Below the pieces are notes generated by a model that saw only the letters and a list, made by a program, of their open reading frames with translations, made no database searches and was not told the DNA's origin. The translations under genes were made by a program, and so were the position numbers. From Fistulifera solaris (Eukaryota > Bacillariophyta > Bacillariophyceae > Naviculales > Stauroneidaceae), in assembly GCA_030295235.1 (NCBI GenBank), contig AP026164.1, positions 1,364,001-1,428,000 on the forward strand: 64,000 nt of DNA. The letters are read 5' to 3'. Within the stretch, counting starts at the first letter, position 1; each line of letters starts with the position of its first letter. This document shows, piece by piece, positions 43,098 through 54,977 of this stretch.

Positions 43098-44651
43098 ATG
43101 CAACTTGCTAGAGCCACAACCTATTTATTACTCTGCTTGACGGCAAGTCAAGCATTCCAGACGCCGCATTGGAAGGCCCCGAGTCTCTGGCGATCGTTCG
43201 TTGCAACGTCTCCCACCAAAAATCAGTAGTGACGAAAATACTCCGAAAGGCTGGGAATGTGATGAAGAAGCCAATTGTGTGCCAGTCGACGCCTGTGACG
43301 AACAAACGTGCCGTACTTCACTCGATATCCGTATCCACGGCAAATGGTACGACCTTTCGGGTTGGCGCAAAGCGCACCCGGGTGGTGAACACTGGTTGGA
43401 TTATTACGACGGTCGTGATGCTACGGAAGTGATGGATGCCTTTCATTCTTTGAAGGGACGAGCCATGTACCAGAGATTGCCCAAGTCGAAACCCGAAACG
43501 ACGCAAATGTTGGAACAAACGGTGCCACCCGACAGTCAAACGCAGTTGAACTTTCGAAAGTTGCGCGATCAATTGGAGAAAGATGGATGGTGGGAACGAG
43601 ATATGGTGCACGAGTTCACTCAGTTGGGTCTGTGGGCGTCGTGTGTCATTGGAGCCGCGGCTACGGCTTCGACGGTCCCTTTGTGTCGATATGTTTGTTG
43701 AGTATTTCGATGACAGCGGCGGGGTGGTTGGGCCATGACTACATTCATGGCGTCGACAATTTTGCAATCGTTTGCGTAACTTTAGTGCACTTGGCGGCGG
43801 ATTGATTCCCACCTGGTGGTCGGATAAGCACAACAAACATCATGCACTTACGAACGAGCTTGGAGTCGATGAAGATCTTGCGTGAGTTACTGTTCGACTT
43901 GATTTTATTGAGTGTACCTAATACGGTGATGGTGGGCTCATTTTGTTGTTGCTCTTCGTCTTAACTATACAGGACCGATCCCTTTATCTATTCGTACGTT
44001 CCTGATCCGAGTCAGGATTCCCCACTCAGAAAGATCCAACACTATATTTTCTGGATTCCGTTCTCCTTCCTATTCGCTTTGTGGCGTATTGATAGCATAA
44101 AGGTGGCAATCGAATCTATCGAGCAAAAGCGTCCTAATGCCAAAAATGAAATGTACTCTCTCCTTATTCATTATGCGGTGCTGCTGACTGTGTTTCCGTT
44201 CCAAGTGTGGTTCCCCTCAGTCTTTGTCAGCGGCTTGCTCTCGGCCTTGATTGTGACACCCACCCATCAGTCGGAAGCCATGTTTTCGGAGTACCAACCG
44301 GACTGGGTGACGCAACAGTTCCAGTCGACGCGCAATGCCGTTACTACAAATCCCTTTTCGGAATGGATCTGGGGTGGCATGCAATATCAATTGGAGCATC
44401 ACCTTTTCCCATCTATGCCTCGTAACCGTTACCCGGCCTTGAGAGAAATTCTTCAAAAATTCGCTGCGGAAAACAATATTCCGGGTGGCTACCGAGAGTC
44501 GGGTGAATTCGAAATTCTCAAGATGAACTGGCAATTGTACAAAAACGTTGCAGAAGCGGATGCGATTCCCGGGGCACCGCTGTCTCGCGGAAGAATTGGG
44601 CAGCAAGGAGCAATCGTAACAACATCGAGCCCTGCGGCTTCGGTAGCATAA
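43098..44651 (+). CDS. Cytochrome b5-fusion front-end fatty acid desaturase with plastid-type presequence (three frame breaks)
   Basis: Exon 1 is 43098-43881, the intron GTGAGT...ATACAG is 43882-43972, and exon 2 is 43973-44651. The N-terminus MQLARATTYLLLCLTASQAF|QTP is a signal peptide ending in an ASAF-like site, so plastid or at least secretory-route import is inferred. A cytochrome b5 domain (GKWYDLSGWRKAHPGGEHW) with the heme HPGG motif follows. All three histidine boxes are present: HDYIH, HNKHH and QLEHH (Gln in box 3 marks front-end enzymes). Single-base breaks: A5 43218-43222 (one extra), near GG 43674-43675 (one missing) and near AA 43766-43767 (one missing, restores NRLRNFSALGGGLIPTWW). 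Corrected length is 487 aa. Regiospecificity (delta-4, -5, -6 or -8) cannot be read from sequence. Confidence 0.87.
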
Positions 44652-44778
44652 AGCGCTATATTGGTGATACATCTTTTTCCTCGCACATTGTTGTGTGTAC
44701 AGCCGCAACATTACAGATACAATGCTATCAATCGAAATTCTAATTGAATTAACTTTGTTAAAAACTTAATAACCTAGC

Positions 44779-47697
44779 TCATTCCTCATCATCGTCACCA
44801 ACATCACCGTAACGCCACATTCCAACACGAGAACGACGAGCGGTTTCTTGAGAGACATTCAGATCCGAAGCAAGCTTCGTGATGATAGCAGGATTCGCCA
44901 TTCGACTAGCTAGTGCGTCTACGACAGGCGGTTTTGCAACTCTGGCCAATCCAAGTTCAATCAAATTAGCATTTACTGTCTCTCCATCGTTGCCTTCAAT
45001 TGTCAGTGCTTGGCGTCCTGTTTCCGGGTCCACAGACAAAACTACCGCCTGCAGATCACGGCCCCAACAAGTGGACTGGAGGAAGCGAGCTGCATCCAGT
45101 CCTTCGTCGGTATCAAGAGATCGCACAACAGTCAGGGCCAAGGTTGCCTCTTTGGCAGCTGCGGGAAATCGATCAGGTCCGAGTGTTACATCGAGAGGTC
45201 TTAAATGTGTGGCGATGGGCACTGCAGCCACGTTTCCGTGATCAATGAAAAGTACCGTAGCTTTGCCTGGTGTCTTCTTCTCCAAGATTTTGGCTCTGTA
45301 CCAGCTCTTGCCACTGCCATCATCGAATAGCGCCGCTACATAGCGACCAACCTTTGCATCACAAGGAGCGCCGGCTGTACCATTTTTCTGAGTAAAAGTT
45401 TGCATGTTCTGCTCCACAATTTTGATGTTTTCATTACTGACAACATGGAAGAAAAAGTGGCTTCCGCTGCGAATTTCACTCAGCCTAATGGTAGTGGTCG
45501 TCTCAGTAATCTTTTCAACCTTGCCATTCGCCACGATTGGTGCCGCGGAAGTAACTTCAGCTTCAAGTGACCAGAGACCAATTCTTCCTTCTCTCGCTTT
45601 TTGCTCGCAATCAAGAAGATGCTTAGGAACTTCACCGAACTCGACTTTACGTTGATCAAGCTTGGACAAGCCGCCGCCCAAAAGTTCGATAGTGTAATCG
45701 CGTCGAGAAGCACCTTGTCCGACGAATAAAGATCCAGTGATGATGCCGCTGGTTGTCACTCCAGAACATTCAATCTCTACATTTCGCTGCAGTAGCTGCA
45801 ATCGTGCATGACGCTTAGCATCGTCGCCGAATGGCTCTGCAGCCTTGCCTTGTTTACTCCCAGGACTTGGTGAAGGTTGCGGACACCGAATATAGTTTGG
45901 CGCAAAGCGGATGAAACAGTTCTCGGCAGGAACATACAGCTTAAACAAGGCTCCATTGAAGACAAAATCAACAACGGCCTTTGTCTTTCCGGCTCGCATA
46001 AGAGAACCAGAATACGCTTTAGCTTTCTTGGGGTCCGTCAAGTCGATGGGGTTTCGAGGTGGTGCTTTATCTTTACCATCTTGTGCTTTATGAACACCTT
46101 TCTTTCCAGCCTTGGCAATCGCCTCAGCAGTGCGTAGCTCGTCGTACCTAGGGGATGTCTCTTCACCATCGCGGTGGAATTGAGTTGTAGCCAAACCCTC
46201 CGAAATCAGCACCTCAGAAACGTCGGCGTGTTTGCCAACCGAGATTGTTGCAAAAGCGCGCTTTTCTTTGTTCTCGAGGGACAAGGGAATCTCACGTTCG
46301 TAATGAATGTCGGCGGATACGGGCTTACCGATCGTCAGAGCTCGCAAGCGCTCTTTGCATTCAGCTGCAAAGGCTCATCAGCCCGACTTCCGTTGGCCAG
46401 ACCCGGTCGAGGGGCTCGGATTGATGCCAAAGAAACTTTCTGCAACACCTCTTCTGATGTGTAGTCCTTTCCATCTGGAAGAATGAGCAACGTATCTCCC
46501 GACACAACCTCAACCACCGTACCGCGCAAACTCGATGCTGACGAGAGTTCCGGTGGCGAGTACGAATGCCAGATTCCTTTTAATGTACGCTTAGATGAGT
46601 TTTCCGCCATGCGGTACGGAGGAACATCCACCGTTGGCATCATGCGAACAGTCCAGTCCGTCATGCGGGCTAAACCATTCTTGAGCAACTCCACCGCAAT
46701 GTTACCGGCGGGATGGTGAATGGTTCCAACAGCTGCGCTGGACGATTTGTCGGTCCCGTATAACGAAATTTTGAGTTCGCGCTGCAGCAGACGAGCCGTG
46801 ACAAACTGCCTTGCTTCCTCGGAAAACGGCTCTGGGGCTGTCGGAGGCTCTGCCTTGGGGTTGCCCAGACGAGGGCATGAAGCACCAGCGAGCATGAGGT
46901 TGAAGTGAGCATACTGAAACTCTTTCAACTCCGGATCTATTACCTGGCACCGGAACCGACTACCGTCAAAAATATACTCGACCACGCAGGTAATCCGACC
47001 TTGCGATGCATGTTTTTGGCAAGCCTGGACCAAGCTCAACAACGCAAAATCGTCACCGGCGTTCTTTACCGTGCGAACGGGCGGCACCGAGGCATGAATC
47101 CCCCGTTGAGCAGCCTTTGCCTCGTTGTATGCCTTCATGAGCTGCCTTTCATAATCCTCTTCCTCTACGAGATCAGCAACGTCATCTTTTTTCGCAGTAT
47201 CCCCGTCGCCATCACCAAACTTGAGCGCTTTCGGAGTAGCATGTCCCTGGCGAACGCATTCCAGACACAAGTGAATCGAATCCTTTCCAGGTTCATCGAT
47301 GAAAATCCAGCCGTACACGCGATCTCCGGCACTAGCACCCTGTTTACGGGTTTCGAAACGAACTTGCTTGCCCACGACGAGACTTCGGAGCCACTCGCGA
47401 GCAGGAAATGCTCCGGGCTCATCGACCGGATTTGACTTGCTCATCATTCTGTAGAGGATTAGAAATCGTAACAAGTGAGTATTCATTGATGATCCTATAG
47501 ATCAGTTCACTCTTCAAGTATGCATACCTGGGAGCAGACAATCCTTCAAAAGTGAAAAGCACTTCGGGAGGCGGCCTCTGGGGATTGGTGGCTTTACCGA
47601 GCAGGATGAGCGTGTCACCGGAGAGGACGCTCTTGACCCGCGCCGTTCCCTCTTTCGGGAGGATCACCGGAGGATTGGAAGTAACTGGAGTAGCCAT
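44779..47697 (-). CDS. SND1: Tudor staphylococcal nuclease, Tudor-SN/SND1 (one frame break)
   Basis: Exon 1 is 47697-47528 and exon 2 47448-44779, with the intron GTATGC...CTACAG rebuilding the SN-domain sequence SAPRMMSKSN...AFPAREWLR. The protein has repeated SN domains (for example GTARVKSVLSGDTLILLGK, GRITCVVEYIFDGSRFR, GTVVEVVSGDTLLILPDGK, KTKAVVDFVFNGALFKLYV). A Tudor domain lies near the C-terminus (VGRYVAALFDDGSGKSWYRA, VLFIDHGN), followed by the split final SN domain. One base is missing in the AAA run 46369-46371, and restoring it gives EPFAAECKERLRALTIGKPV. Corrected length is 946 aa, as expected for SND1. Known roles are RNA regulation, stress granules and transcript processing in the cytosol and nucleus. 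Confidence 0.9.
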
Positions 47698-48808
47698 GAT
47701 CGCTTCTTTTTTCTTTTTTTTATTGATGAGTTGTTGTTGTTGCTATGCTTCGGGTTAATGGATTGCGTAAGATCCGATCAAATCGGTCGAATGGATTGTG
47801 ACTTTTGTGACCCGCGTCGCTGCCTGTATCACTTTTCCTGACCGTTGGTTTGGGCTGTAACGCAAGTAGTGCTACGAAGGAGCCAATGGCTATACACAGC
47901 GGTTCGCTCTGGGACACCTAAAATCGGAAGGTGAGGGAAATTGTGTACTTTCACGTAGACCCCCGTTGAGAAATGTACCAAGCAGAGGTGCGTTCCCGTG
48001 TCTCCCATTCCTTCTTCCACAAAGTCTTTGTGTAAAGCGTTTCTGTCCCGGATGCTTTTCTTCTGTCATTTAGTCATGAATCATCTTCCAAGTCTTATTT
48101 TCTGTTTGATTTGTTGAAAATTACATTAAAGGCTAAAGACCATATCAGTTCTCTTGTAAAATATGCAATAGCTCCCAATTTAACAACACTTTTAGTGAAG
48201 TTCCTTCTGTACTCCCGAAAGCTGGCTACTCCACCGAGGTCGTTATTGTGTTCACTGGTCGACCTGCAAAATCTGTTGACTGATGCGTTGCTGTGGCGGG
48301 ACTGGTAAGGAAACGAAAGACGGCTTCACTTCACGGCGACACGGTAAAGTGCAAAGTGACCGTGACGGATCCGCAGGTATTCCCTCAACATTGTACATAG
48401 GTACGCACTTCTGTGATTGACAGCAAAGCAACTGTTTTGATTATGTTGCATAATGTGAAGGTTTAGATGGAAGGAGACGCTCAAGAGAGCGTAAGACAAG
48501 AAGATAAGGAGGAATCGGTGCGTACTGGTAAATATCTCAACGCGATGGCTCTCAGAATTCGTGGTAATGTGCCAATGGTGTTTTAATTGTTCCGTTGCCA
48601 AACCATTGGATTGCCTGTCATTTCTACCAAGCCCACTTCTTTTCAAGAAATGTTGACGCAAATTGCAATCGCGAGTCTTGTTTCACGTAAATCTGGTTCC
48701 CCGATGTAGCGAATAAATCCATGGTCTGCAAGGCAAATGACGATGCATGTCCTCATGCTGGTAAAGCAGCAATTAAGGGTTGAAAAAACTCGTATTGCCA
48801 TTGAAGAA
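47698..48808. other. Intergenic region, no supported gene
   Basis: 1.1 kb between Tudor-SN and the fabH pseudogene. Short ORFs (for example 48111-48308) have no recognisable feature and were not called. Confidence 0.4.
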
Positions 48809-49755
48809 TCATGACACTCCACTCACTACACCCGTCTCAAAACTAGAACAGGCGATGACATACCCATTCTTCACTTTTCCACTTGTACAGCAGCACCAAG
48901 AACCGAGAAATGGATGCCGTACTGCTGTTGTGTACTCCTTGAGATTCGTAGTCCCCTTTTCATCAAAAAGCGGAGCCGAATGTTTGCCGAATGCAACCAT
49001 CAGAGATGCAGTATCCTTAACTGGCATTCCATCCGCTTCGGAAGCTTCTGATAGAATTAGCTCAAAGATCGAAGTCTGCCATTTATTAATACATGTTGTA
49101 AGATGCCTAAGTTCTAGTTTGTGACTATTCTTTCGCCCGGTGTGGCAACAATTCTGGGGCTTTCCAAGATAGTAGAAAAAGCAATGCAAGCACGAATGTG
49201 TGGAAACAAGAGGCAGATTTCTACGACAGCCAATCATCTTAATCGTACCTGGAGTTCACATGATTGTCTCCTTCACCGAACAAAATGGACCCATTTTGGC
49301 TTTTCCCGCATTTGACCCTTTCAAGACACACCTAGTACGAGAATGCTTTGTCGCTTGTTGCCGAAAGTCGTAAACTTGCCATCAGTTATCAATGCGAAAA
49401 GACAAGCGAAAAACGCGGTCTTTAAGTCTAAAGCCATAGCAAGAGTCTGACATCGAGCTTGTTGGTAATAACAGGTACATCATTCAAACATGTTATCGCA
49501 AAAGCTTGTCGGACAGTTGACAAGAACGAGTCTCTCCGGATTGATGCCGGTCATATCAGAGGCATTTTTGTCGGTAATGACACCCCTTGTCGGTGATGAT
49601 AGCGAACGCTCTCAATCTTTTTCCGCTGATGTCAACGCATGTCGTTGATCTATCCGTGTGGGCGTTTCGATTATATCGTCCGGTGATTCCACCACTTACT
49701 CTTATTACTAAGTTTGATGGAATTTTTGGAGCACTCAACGCCTATGGGCTCGCAG
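48809..49755 (-). pseudogene. Decayed KAS III (fabH) copy
   Basis: Nucleotide similarity to fabH is visible along the whole stretch in the same orientation. Examples are cttcacttttccactt (48870-48885), cccggtgtggca (49136-49147), accgaacaaaatg (49277-49289), gcttgttggtaata and gtcaacgcatgtcg (49633-49646), matching fabH at 29390, 29697, 29922, 30110 and 30265. Translation gives only fragments such as YLGKPQNCC and SEASEADGMPVKD, interrupted by stops and shifts. The active-site Cys region is partly deleted. The segment corresponding to the fabH intron is still present (about 49175-49255), so this is a DNA-level duplicate and not a retrocopy. Confidence 0.78.
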
Positions 49756-50571
49756 TTCGTCACACTCGAGGTGACAGATAAAGGAAGGGCAATTAGGGTT
49801 TCAACCATTCGACATAGCAAGATAGTTTCTACCGGCGCAATGTCTGTCTTGGGCATTGCTCGACCAGCGTCGTTGAAAAAACGCAATACTGAGCACTAGA
49901 AACATTTACTGAACAGCGTGGACTCATTATTCAAGGCCGCAGAACGTGTATTATCATTGATGAAAGTTTTGATGAGAGAATCGTTACGGATTAAAAGATT
50001 ACCCTTTCAGAGGTCGACTGTGTCCTCACATGTAATTTTGGGAAAAGAATGGAGTAAAAAATCATGGTCAATTCAATTCCCATCGCGTTTTTGGCTAAAG
50101 AACACGTCTTGTTCACACTATGAAGCATTTTCTCTCATCTAAGAGCATTCACTATAAGTAGAAAGAAGAACTCGTGAATGAAGTACTTACCCCACCGGTA
50201 CTCAAAATGCCGTCACTATATTCGGATTTGGCAGATAGGGGGGTGGTAAGAACTTTTTGCTTTTTTGGAAATTGGCAGCAAGACTCGCGCCCACCTCCCA
50301 AAAAAATAGAGTTGTTGCCCGCTTTCGGATTTAGGAAACAAACGCCCGACTCACTTGCTCTACGCAATTTCTACGTCGTTTTTGTACTGATTCAGTTTCC
50401 CTCCAACGTTTGAAAATCAAAACTATCAAAACTCTCCGTTGAAAGAATTTCACCTCGTAAACATTGTGCTTCCCTCCTTCCGAGTTTCCTAAACACATCT
50501 GTTTGAAATACTTTTCTCGTTTGTGATGTTTTACTATTCTTATTTCTCGTGACTTCTGTTGCCTTCTCGAA

Positions 50572-50883
50572 TTGTTTGGATATTCTCGAACAGTTGCCTC
50601 AGTTCGCCCCAAAGTACAGAGTGATATTGATCATTCGTTGGTAAATGGAAGGGCTTATTCGTCGGTTAAAACTCTTCGCCCTATGGGATCAAAGGTTGCT
50701 AAGCGAGAAAAGGAGGAAAGCATGAAAGCCGAGGCAATGGCAGCAAAGAAGCTCAAAGTTCTTGAGAGTCTTGCTGATTCTGGTCGTATTCTTGCCTTTG
50801 CATTTCAGAGCGAGACATTTACCAACCTGGCTGCTGTTTTCGAGCAGCGCGGTGAGAAAAAGCCAGGCTCAGGCTTTTCTTAA
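50572..50883 (+). pseudogene. Transposon ORF1-like fragment (copy 1)
   Basis: Reads RPMGSKVAKREKEESMKAEA and KLKVLESLADSGRILAFAFQ, resembling the NAM-associated C-terminal domain found in the Myb/SANT-like ORF1 of PIF/Harbinger elements (RPxGxKxAK, then a Lys/Glu-rich helix). Extra A in the A-run near 50859-50863 ends the frame early at 50883. Copy 2 reads through. The N-terminal SANT region is not recognisable. Confidence 0.45.
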
Positions 50884-51249
50884 GAAGGCTGTCGCTCTTG
50901 CAAATGGAGTTCCTGGTACCGACATGTCTGTTCCCTTGGTGTCGTCCGACAACGAGAATTCTCCTAATGCGACCGAGAAAGACCACGGGCGGTGACGGAA
51001 AAGAGAATGATCCTTCACTTGCAGTCCCACAGAACATTGAGATTTGCCGCTCCTGCGAAAATCCATTACCTGCGATGAATCCGACTTCGATCTTCTCAAG
51101 TCGTAGGACGTACCAACGACAACAACAACAAAAACGACAACAACGACACCGACAAGAGTAATGAGTGAAGAGGCTCCAGCATTAGGTCGTACACTTAGAT
51201 TTTAGGATAAATTTAGTAGGTTTTAATTATTAATATTTCATGTTATCAT

Positions 51250-51917
51250 CTACTTTTTGAACTTTGACATAATTGCTCTGTATAGGCGCATATGCTCTTC
51301 AAGATTTACCAACTCATGCCATCTCCCACTAATTGCTGGTAGAGAAGCTTCAGATTCCAAACCTACGACGGGATCTTCTGCTGCATTCAATTGCGCATCT
51401 TGCACCAATTGCATCCAGGTTATGAAGCTCAATTGGTTTTTTAATGAATTGAAAGCTGCGCTGAAGAACACCGAACGCCGCTCAATGTCTTTACGCTGCC
51501 TTCCTGTCAAGAGGTGTATCGTTTTTCTAAATCGTTTGTCGGTTCCTTTATGCCTTTCACGTAAACGACTCCAGAATTCATAAAGTCTTCCATTATGCGT
51601 TGGAATCGGGCCGGAGAAATGCGGAACATGTTATAAAACTGTTTGTCGTTGAACCTTGGCTGGGGACCAAGGTAATCAGTAAGGATGCGCTGCAAAGCAG
51701 CAGCGTGATTGTAAGAGTTGGCGCTTGGGCCTTGGGTGTTTCTTGTGACGATGCTTGCGGGCGACAGGGTCGGTTTCGGGCAAAGTGTCCTCCATTTCAT
51801 CGGATAAAATTTTTGACGATGCTTCCAGAAAATGGTGCGCAGCAGCAGCAGCCTTTGCCGCTGCTTGCTGCGAGTGATGCGCTGCAGTATTTCAGCTTCG
51901 GCAGCTGAAGCCTCCAT
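51250..51917 (-). pseudogene. Harbinger-like transposase remnant lacking the catalytic core (copy 1)
   Basis: From the ATG at 51917: a Gln/Ala-rich N-terminus, then TDYLGPQPRFNDKQFYNMF and RISPARFQRIMEDFMNSG, typical of the N-terminal helical part of PIF/Harbinger transposases. A second segment, TGRQRKDIERR...FSAAFNSLKNQL, resembles the C-terminal RKDIERxFG region. Only a few dozen codons separate them, so most of the DDE nuclease domain is absent. This is a non-autonomous deletion derivative. Confidence 0.5.
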
Positions 51918-51983
51918 GATAAAGGATGAAATGATGAACAGGAATGTGATTTGAGTTGAACGAGAAATTACGCAAAAACGAAA

Positions 51984-52148
51984 ATGTCGAGGGGACTCGA
52001 TCGAACAAGACTGAATCGGAATTATCTGCCACACGGCATTCACTACTACATTGGTAGCAAGACTGGTTATGAGTACAAAAAAATTGGCAACTGGCAGACA
52101 GATTCAGTTGTTGCCATTTCCGGATGTAGTGACTGCTCTAATGCCTAA
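51984..52148 (+). other. Small ORF in the repeat, 54 codons, present in both copies
   Basis: ATG at 51984 reads MSRGLDRTRLNRNYLPHGIH and continues through YYIGSKTGYEYKKIGNWQTD to a TAA at 52146-52148. The same frame exists in copy 2 at about 54521. It lies antisense to the region upstream of the transposase remnant. It may be the remaining part of another gene caught in the duplication; no family was recognised. Confidence 0.25.
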
Positions 52149-53085
52149 GTATAAGTTGTTTTGGAGCGGTACTCCCTTTTCGTTTGGTGTCGTAGTGTGT
52201 TTGAATAATGTCTTGGTGCATAATGAATTCGTGACTAAAATTGACCGAAGCAATGCATCCGGGACAGAAACAATGTACACAGAATCACGTAGAAGATGTA
52301 CTGGGCATTGCGGTAAAATATTTCTTTCTCCAAACATCTCCGCGCTCGTCTTTTGCCGTCCTCGCCATCTTTGACTGCGAGTGAACTTTATTGATTAAGA
52401 CCAGCGTCGTTGAAAAAACGCAATACTGAGCACTAGAAACATTTACTGAACAGCGTGGACTCATTATTCAAGGCCGCAGAACGTGTATTATCATTGATGA
52501 AAGTTTTGATGAGAGAATCGTTACGGATTAAAAGATTACCCTTTCAGAGGTCGACTGTGTCCTCACATGTAATTTTGGGAAAAGAATGGAGTAAAAAATC
52601 ATGGTCAATTCAATTCCCATCGCGTTTTTGGCTAAAGAACACGTCTTGTTCACACTATGAAGCATTTTCTCTCATCTAAGAGCATTCACTATAAGTAGAA
52701 AGAAGAACTCGTGAATGAAGTACTTACCCCACCGGTACTCAAAATGCCGTCACTATATTCGGATTTGGCAGATAGGGGGGGTGGTAAGAACTTTTGCTTT
52801 TTTGGAAATTGGCAGCAAGACTCGCGCCCACCTCCCAAAAAAATAGAGTTGTTGCCCGCTTTCGGATTTAGGAAACAAACGCCCGACTCACTTGCTCTAC
52901 GCAATTTCTACGTCGTTTTTGTACTGATTCAGTTTCCCTCCAACGTTTGAAAATCAAAACTATCAAAACTCTCCGTTGAAAGAATTTCACCTCGTAAACA
53001 TTGTGCTTCCCTCCTTCCGAGTTTCCTAAACACATCTGTTTGAAATACTTTTCTCGTTTGTGATGTTTTACTATTCTTATTTCTC

Positions 53086-53535
53086 GTGACTTCTGTTGCC
53101 TTCTCGAATTGTTTGGATATTCTCGAACAGTTGCCTCAGTTCGCCTTCACCAAAGTACAGAGTGATATTGATCATTCGTTGGTAAATGGAAGGGCTTATT
53201 CGTCGGTTAAAACTCTTCGCCCTATGGGATCAAAGGTTGCTAAGCGAGAAAAGGAGGAAAGCATGAAAGCCGAGGCAATGGCAGCAAAGAAGCTCAAAGT
53301 TCTTGAGAGTCTTGCTGATTCTGGTCGTATTCTTGCCTTTGCATTTCAGAGCGAGACATTTACCAACCTGGCTGCTGTTTTCGAGCAACGCGGTGAGAAA
53401 AGCCAGGCTCAGGCTTTTCTTAAGAAGGCTGTCGCTCTTGCAAATGGAGTTCCTGGTACCGACATGTCTGTTCCCTTGGTGTCGTCCGACAACGAGAATT
53501 CTCCTAATGCGACCGAGAAAGACCACGGGCGGTGA
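53086..53535 (+). pseudogene. Transposon ORF1-like fragment (copy 2)
   Basis: Longer open version of the copy-1 fragment. It has the same RPMGSKVAKREKEE block and then EQRGEKSQAQAFLKKAVALA before a disordered Ser/Asn-rich tail ending at 53535. Resemblance to the NAM-associated C-terminal domain of Harbinger ORF1 proteins is by eye. No N-terminal Myb/SANT domain is visible, so it is considered truncated. Confidence 0.45.
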
Positions 53536-53792
53536 CGGAAAAGAGAATGATCCTTCACTTGCAGTCCCACAGAACATTGAGATTTGCCGCTCCTGCGAAA
53601 ATCCATTACCTGCGATGAATCCGACTTCGATCTTCTCAAGTCGTAGGACGCACCAACGACAACAACAACAAAAACGACAACAACGACACCGACAAGAGTA
53701 ATGAGTGAAGAGGCTCCAGCATTAGGTCGCATTACACTTAGATTTTAGGATAAATTTAGTAGGTTTTAATTATTAATATTTCATGTTATCAT

Positions 53793-54456
53793 CTACTTTT
53801 TGAACTTTGACATAATTGCTCTGTATAGGCGCATATGCTCTTCAAGATTTACCAACTCATGCCATCTCCCACTAATTGCTGGTAGAGAAGCTTCAGATTC
53901 CAAACCTACGACGGGATCTTCTGCTGCATTCAATTACATCTTGCACCAATTGCATCCAGGTTATGAAGCTCAATTGGTTTTTTAATGAATTGAAAGCTGC
54001 GCTGAAGAACACCGAACGCTTCGCTCAATGTCTTTACGCCTTCCTGTCAAGAGGTGTATCGTTTTTCTAAATCGTTTGTCGGTTCCTTTATGCCTTTCAC
54101 GAAACGACTCCAGAATTCATAAAGTCTTCCATTATGCGTTGGAATCGGGCCGGGAGAAATGCGAACATGTTATAAAACTGTTTGTCGTTGAACCTTGGCT
54201 GGGGACCAAGGTAATCAGTAAGGATGCGCTGCAAAGCAGCAGCGTGATTGTAAGAGTTGGCGCTTGGGCCTTGGGTGTTTCTTGTGACGATGCTTGCGGG
54301 CGACAGGGTCGGTTTCGGGCAAAGTGTCCTCCATTTCATCGGATAAAATTTTTGACGATGCTTCCAGAAAATAGTGCGCAGCAGCAGCAGCCTTTGCCGC
54401 TGCTTGCTGCGAGTGATGCGCTGCAGTATTTCAGCTTCGGCAGCTGAAGCCTCCAT
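53793..54456 (-). pseudogene. Harbinger-like transposase remnant lacking the catalytic core (copy 2)
   Basis: Same architecture as copy 1 with its ATG at 54456. A local indel garbles the FRISPARF segment (reads FAFLPARF), and other indels interrupt the C-terminal RKDIERR part, so neither frame is fully open. Confidence 0.45.
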
Positions 54457-54977
54457 GATAAAGGATGAAATGATGAACAGGAATGTGATTTGAGTTGAAC
54501 GAGAAATTACGCAAAAACGAAAATGTCGAGGGGACTCGATCGAACAAGACTGAATCGGAATTATCTGCCACACGGCATTCACTACTACATTGGTAGCAAG
54601 ACTGGTTATGAGTACAAAAAAATTGGCAACTGGCAGACAGATTCAGTTGTTGCCATTTCCGGATGTAGTGACTGCTCTAATGCCTAAGTATAAGTTGTTT
54701 TGGAGCGGTACTCCCTTTTCGTTTGGTGTCGTAGTGTGTTTGAATAATGTCTTGGTGCATAATGAATTCGTGACTAAAATTGACCGAAGCAATGCATCCG
54801 GGACAGAAACAATGTACACAGAATCACGTAGAAGATGTACTGGGCATTGCGGTAAAATATTTCTTTCTCCAAACATCTCCGCGCTCGTCTTTTGCCGTCC
54901 TCGCCATCTTTGACTGCGAGTGAACTTTATTGATTAAGTTAATTCTATAGTATTAAAGAAGTCCTCGCAAATAGATC

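Larger units (their letters stand above)
49863..52399. repeat. 2.54-kb tandem repeat, copy 1
   Basis: Begins accagcgtcgttg and ends ...tttattgattaag. It is repeated head to tail at 52400-54938. The two copies are near-identical; most differences are one- to three-base length changes in short runs. It carries a plus-strand ORF with a NAM/Myb-associated-like C-terminus and a minus-strand Harbinger-like transposase remnant. No terminal inverted repeat is visible at the unit ends. Confidence 0.93.
52400..54938. repeat. 2.54-kb tandem repeat, copy 2
   Basis: Head-to-tail duplicate of 49863-52399, starting accagcgtcgttg and ending gattaag, after which unique sequence (ttaattctatag) resumes. Differences from copy 1 include run lengths (for example G6 vs G7 near 52776) and small indels such as cgccgctc vs cgcttcgctc. 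A recent duplication or an assembly artefact of one locus would both fit. Confidence 0.93.

Noticed and set aside
49863-54938. LTR retrotransposon with the two repeat copies as LTRs
   Set aside because: The copies are directly adjacent with no internal region, no reverse transcriptase or integrase is seen, and each unit contains transposase-like rather than LTR-like content.
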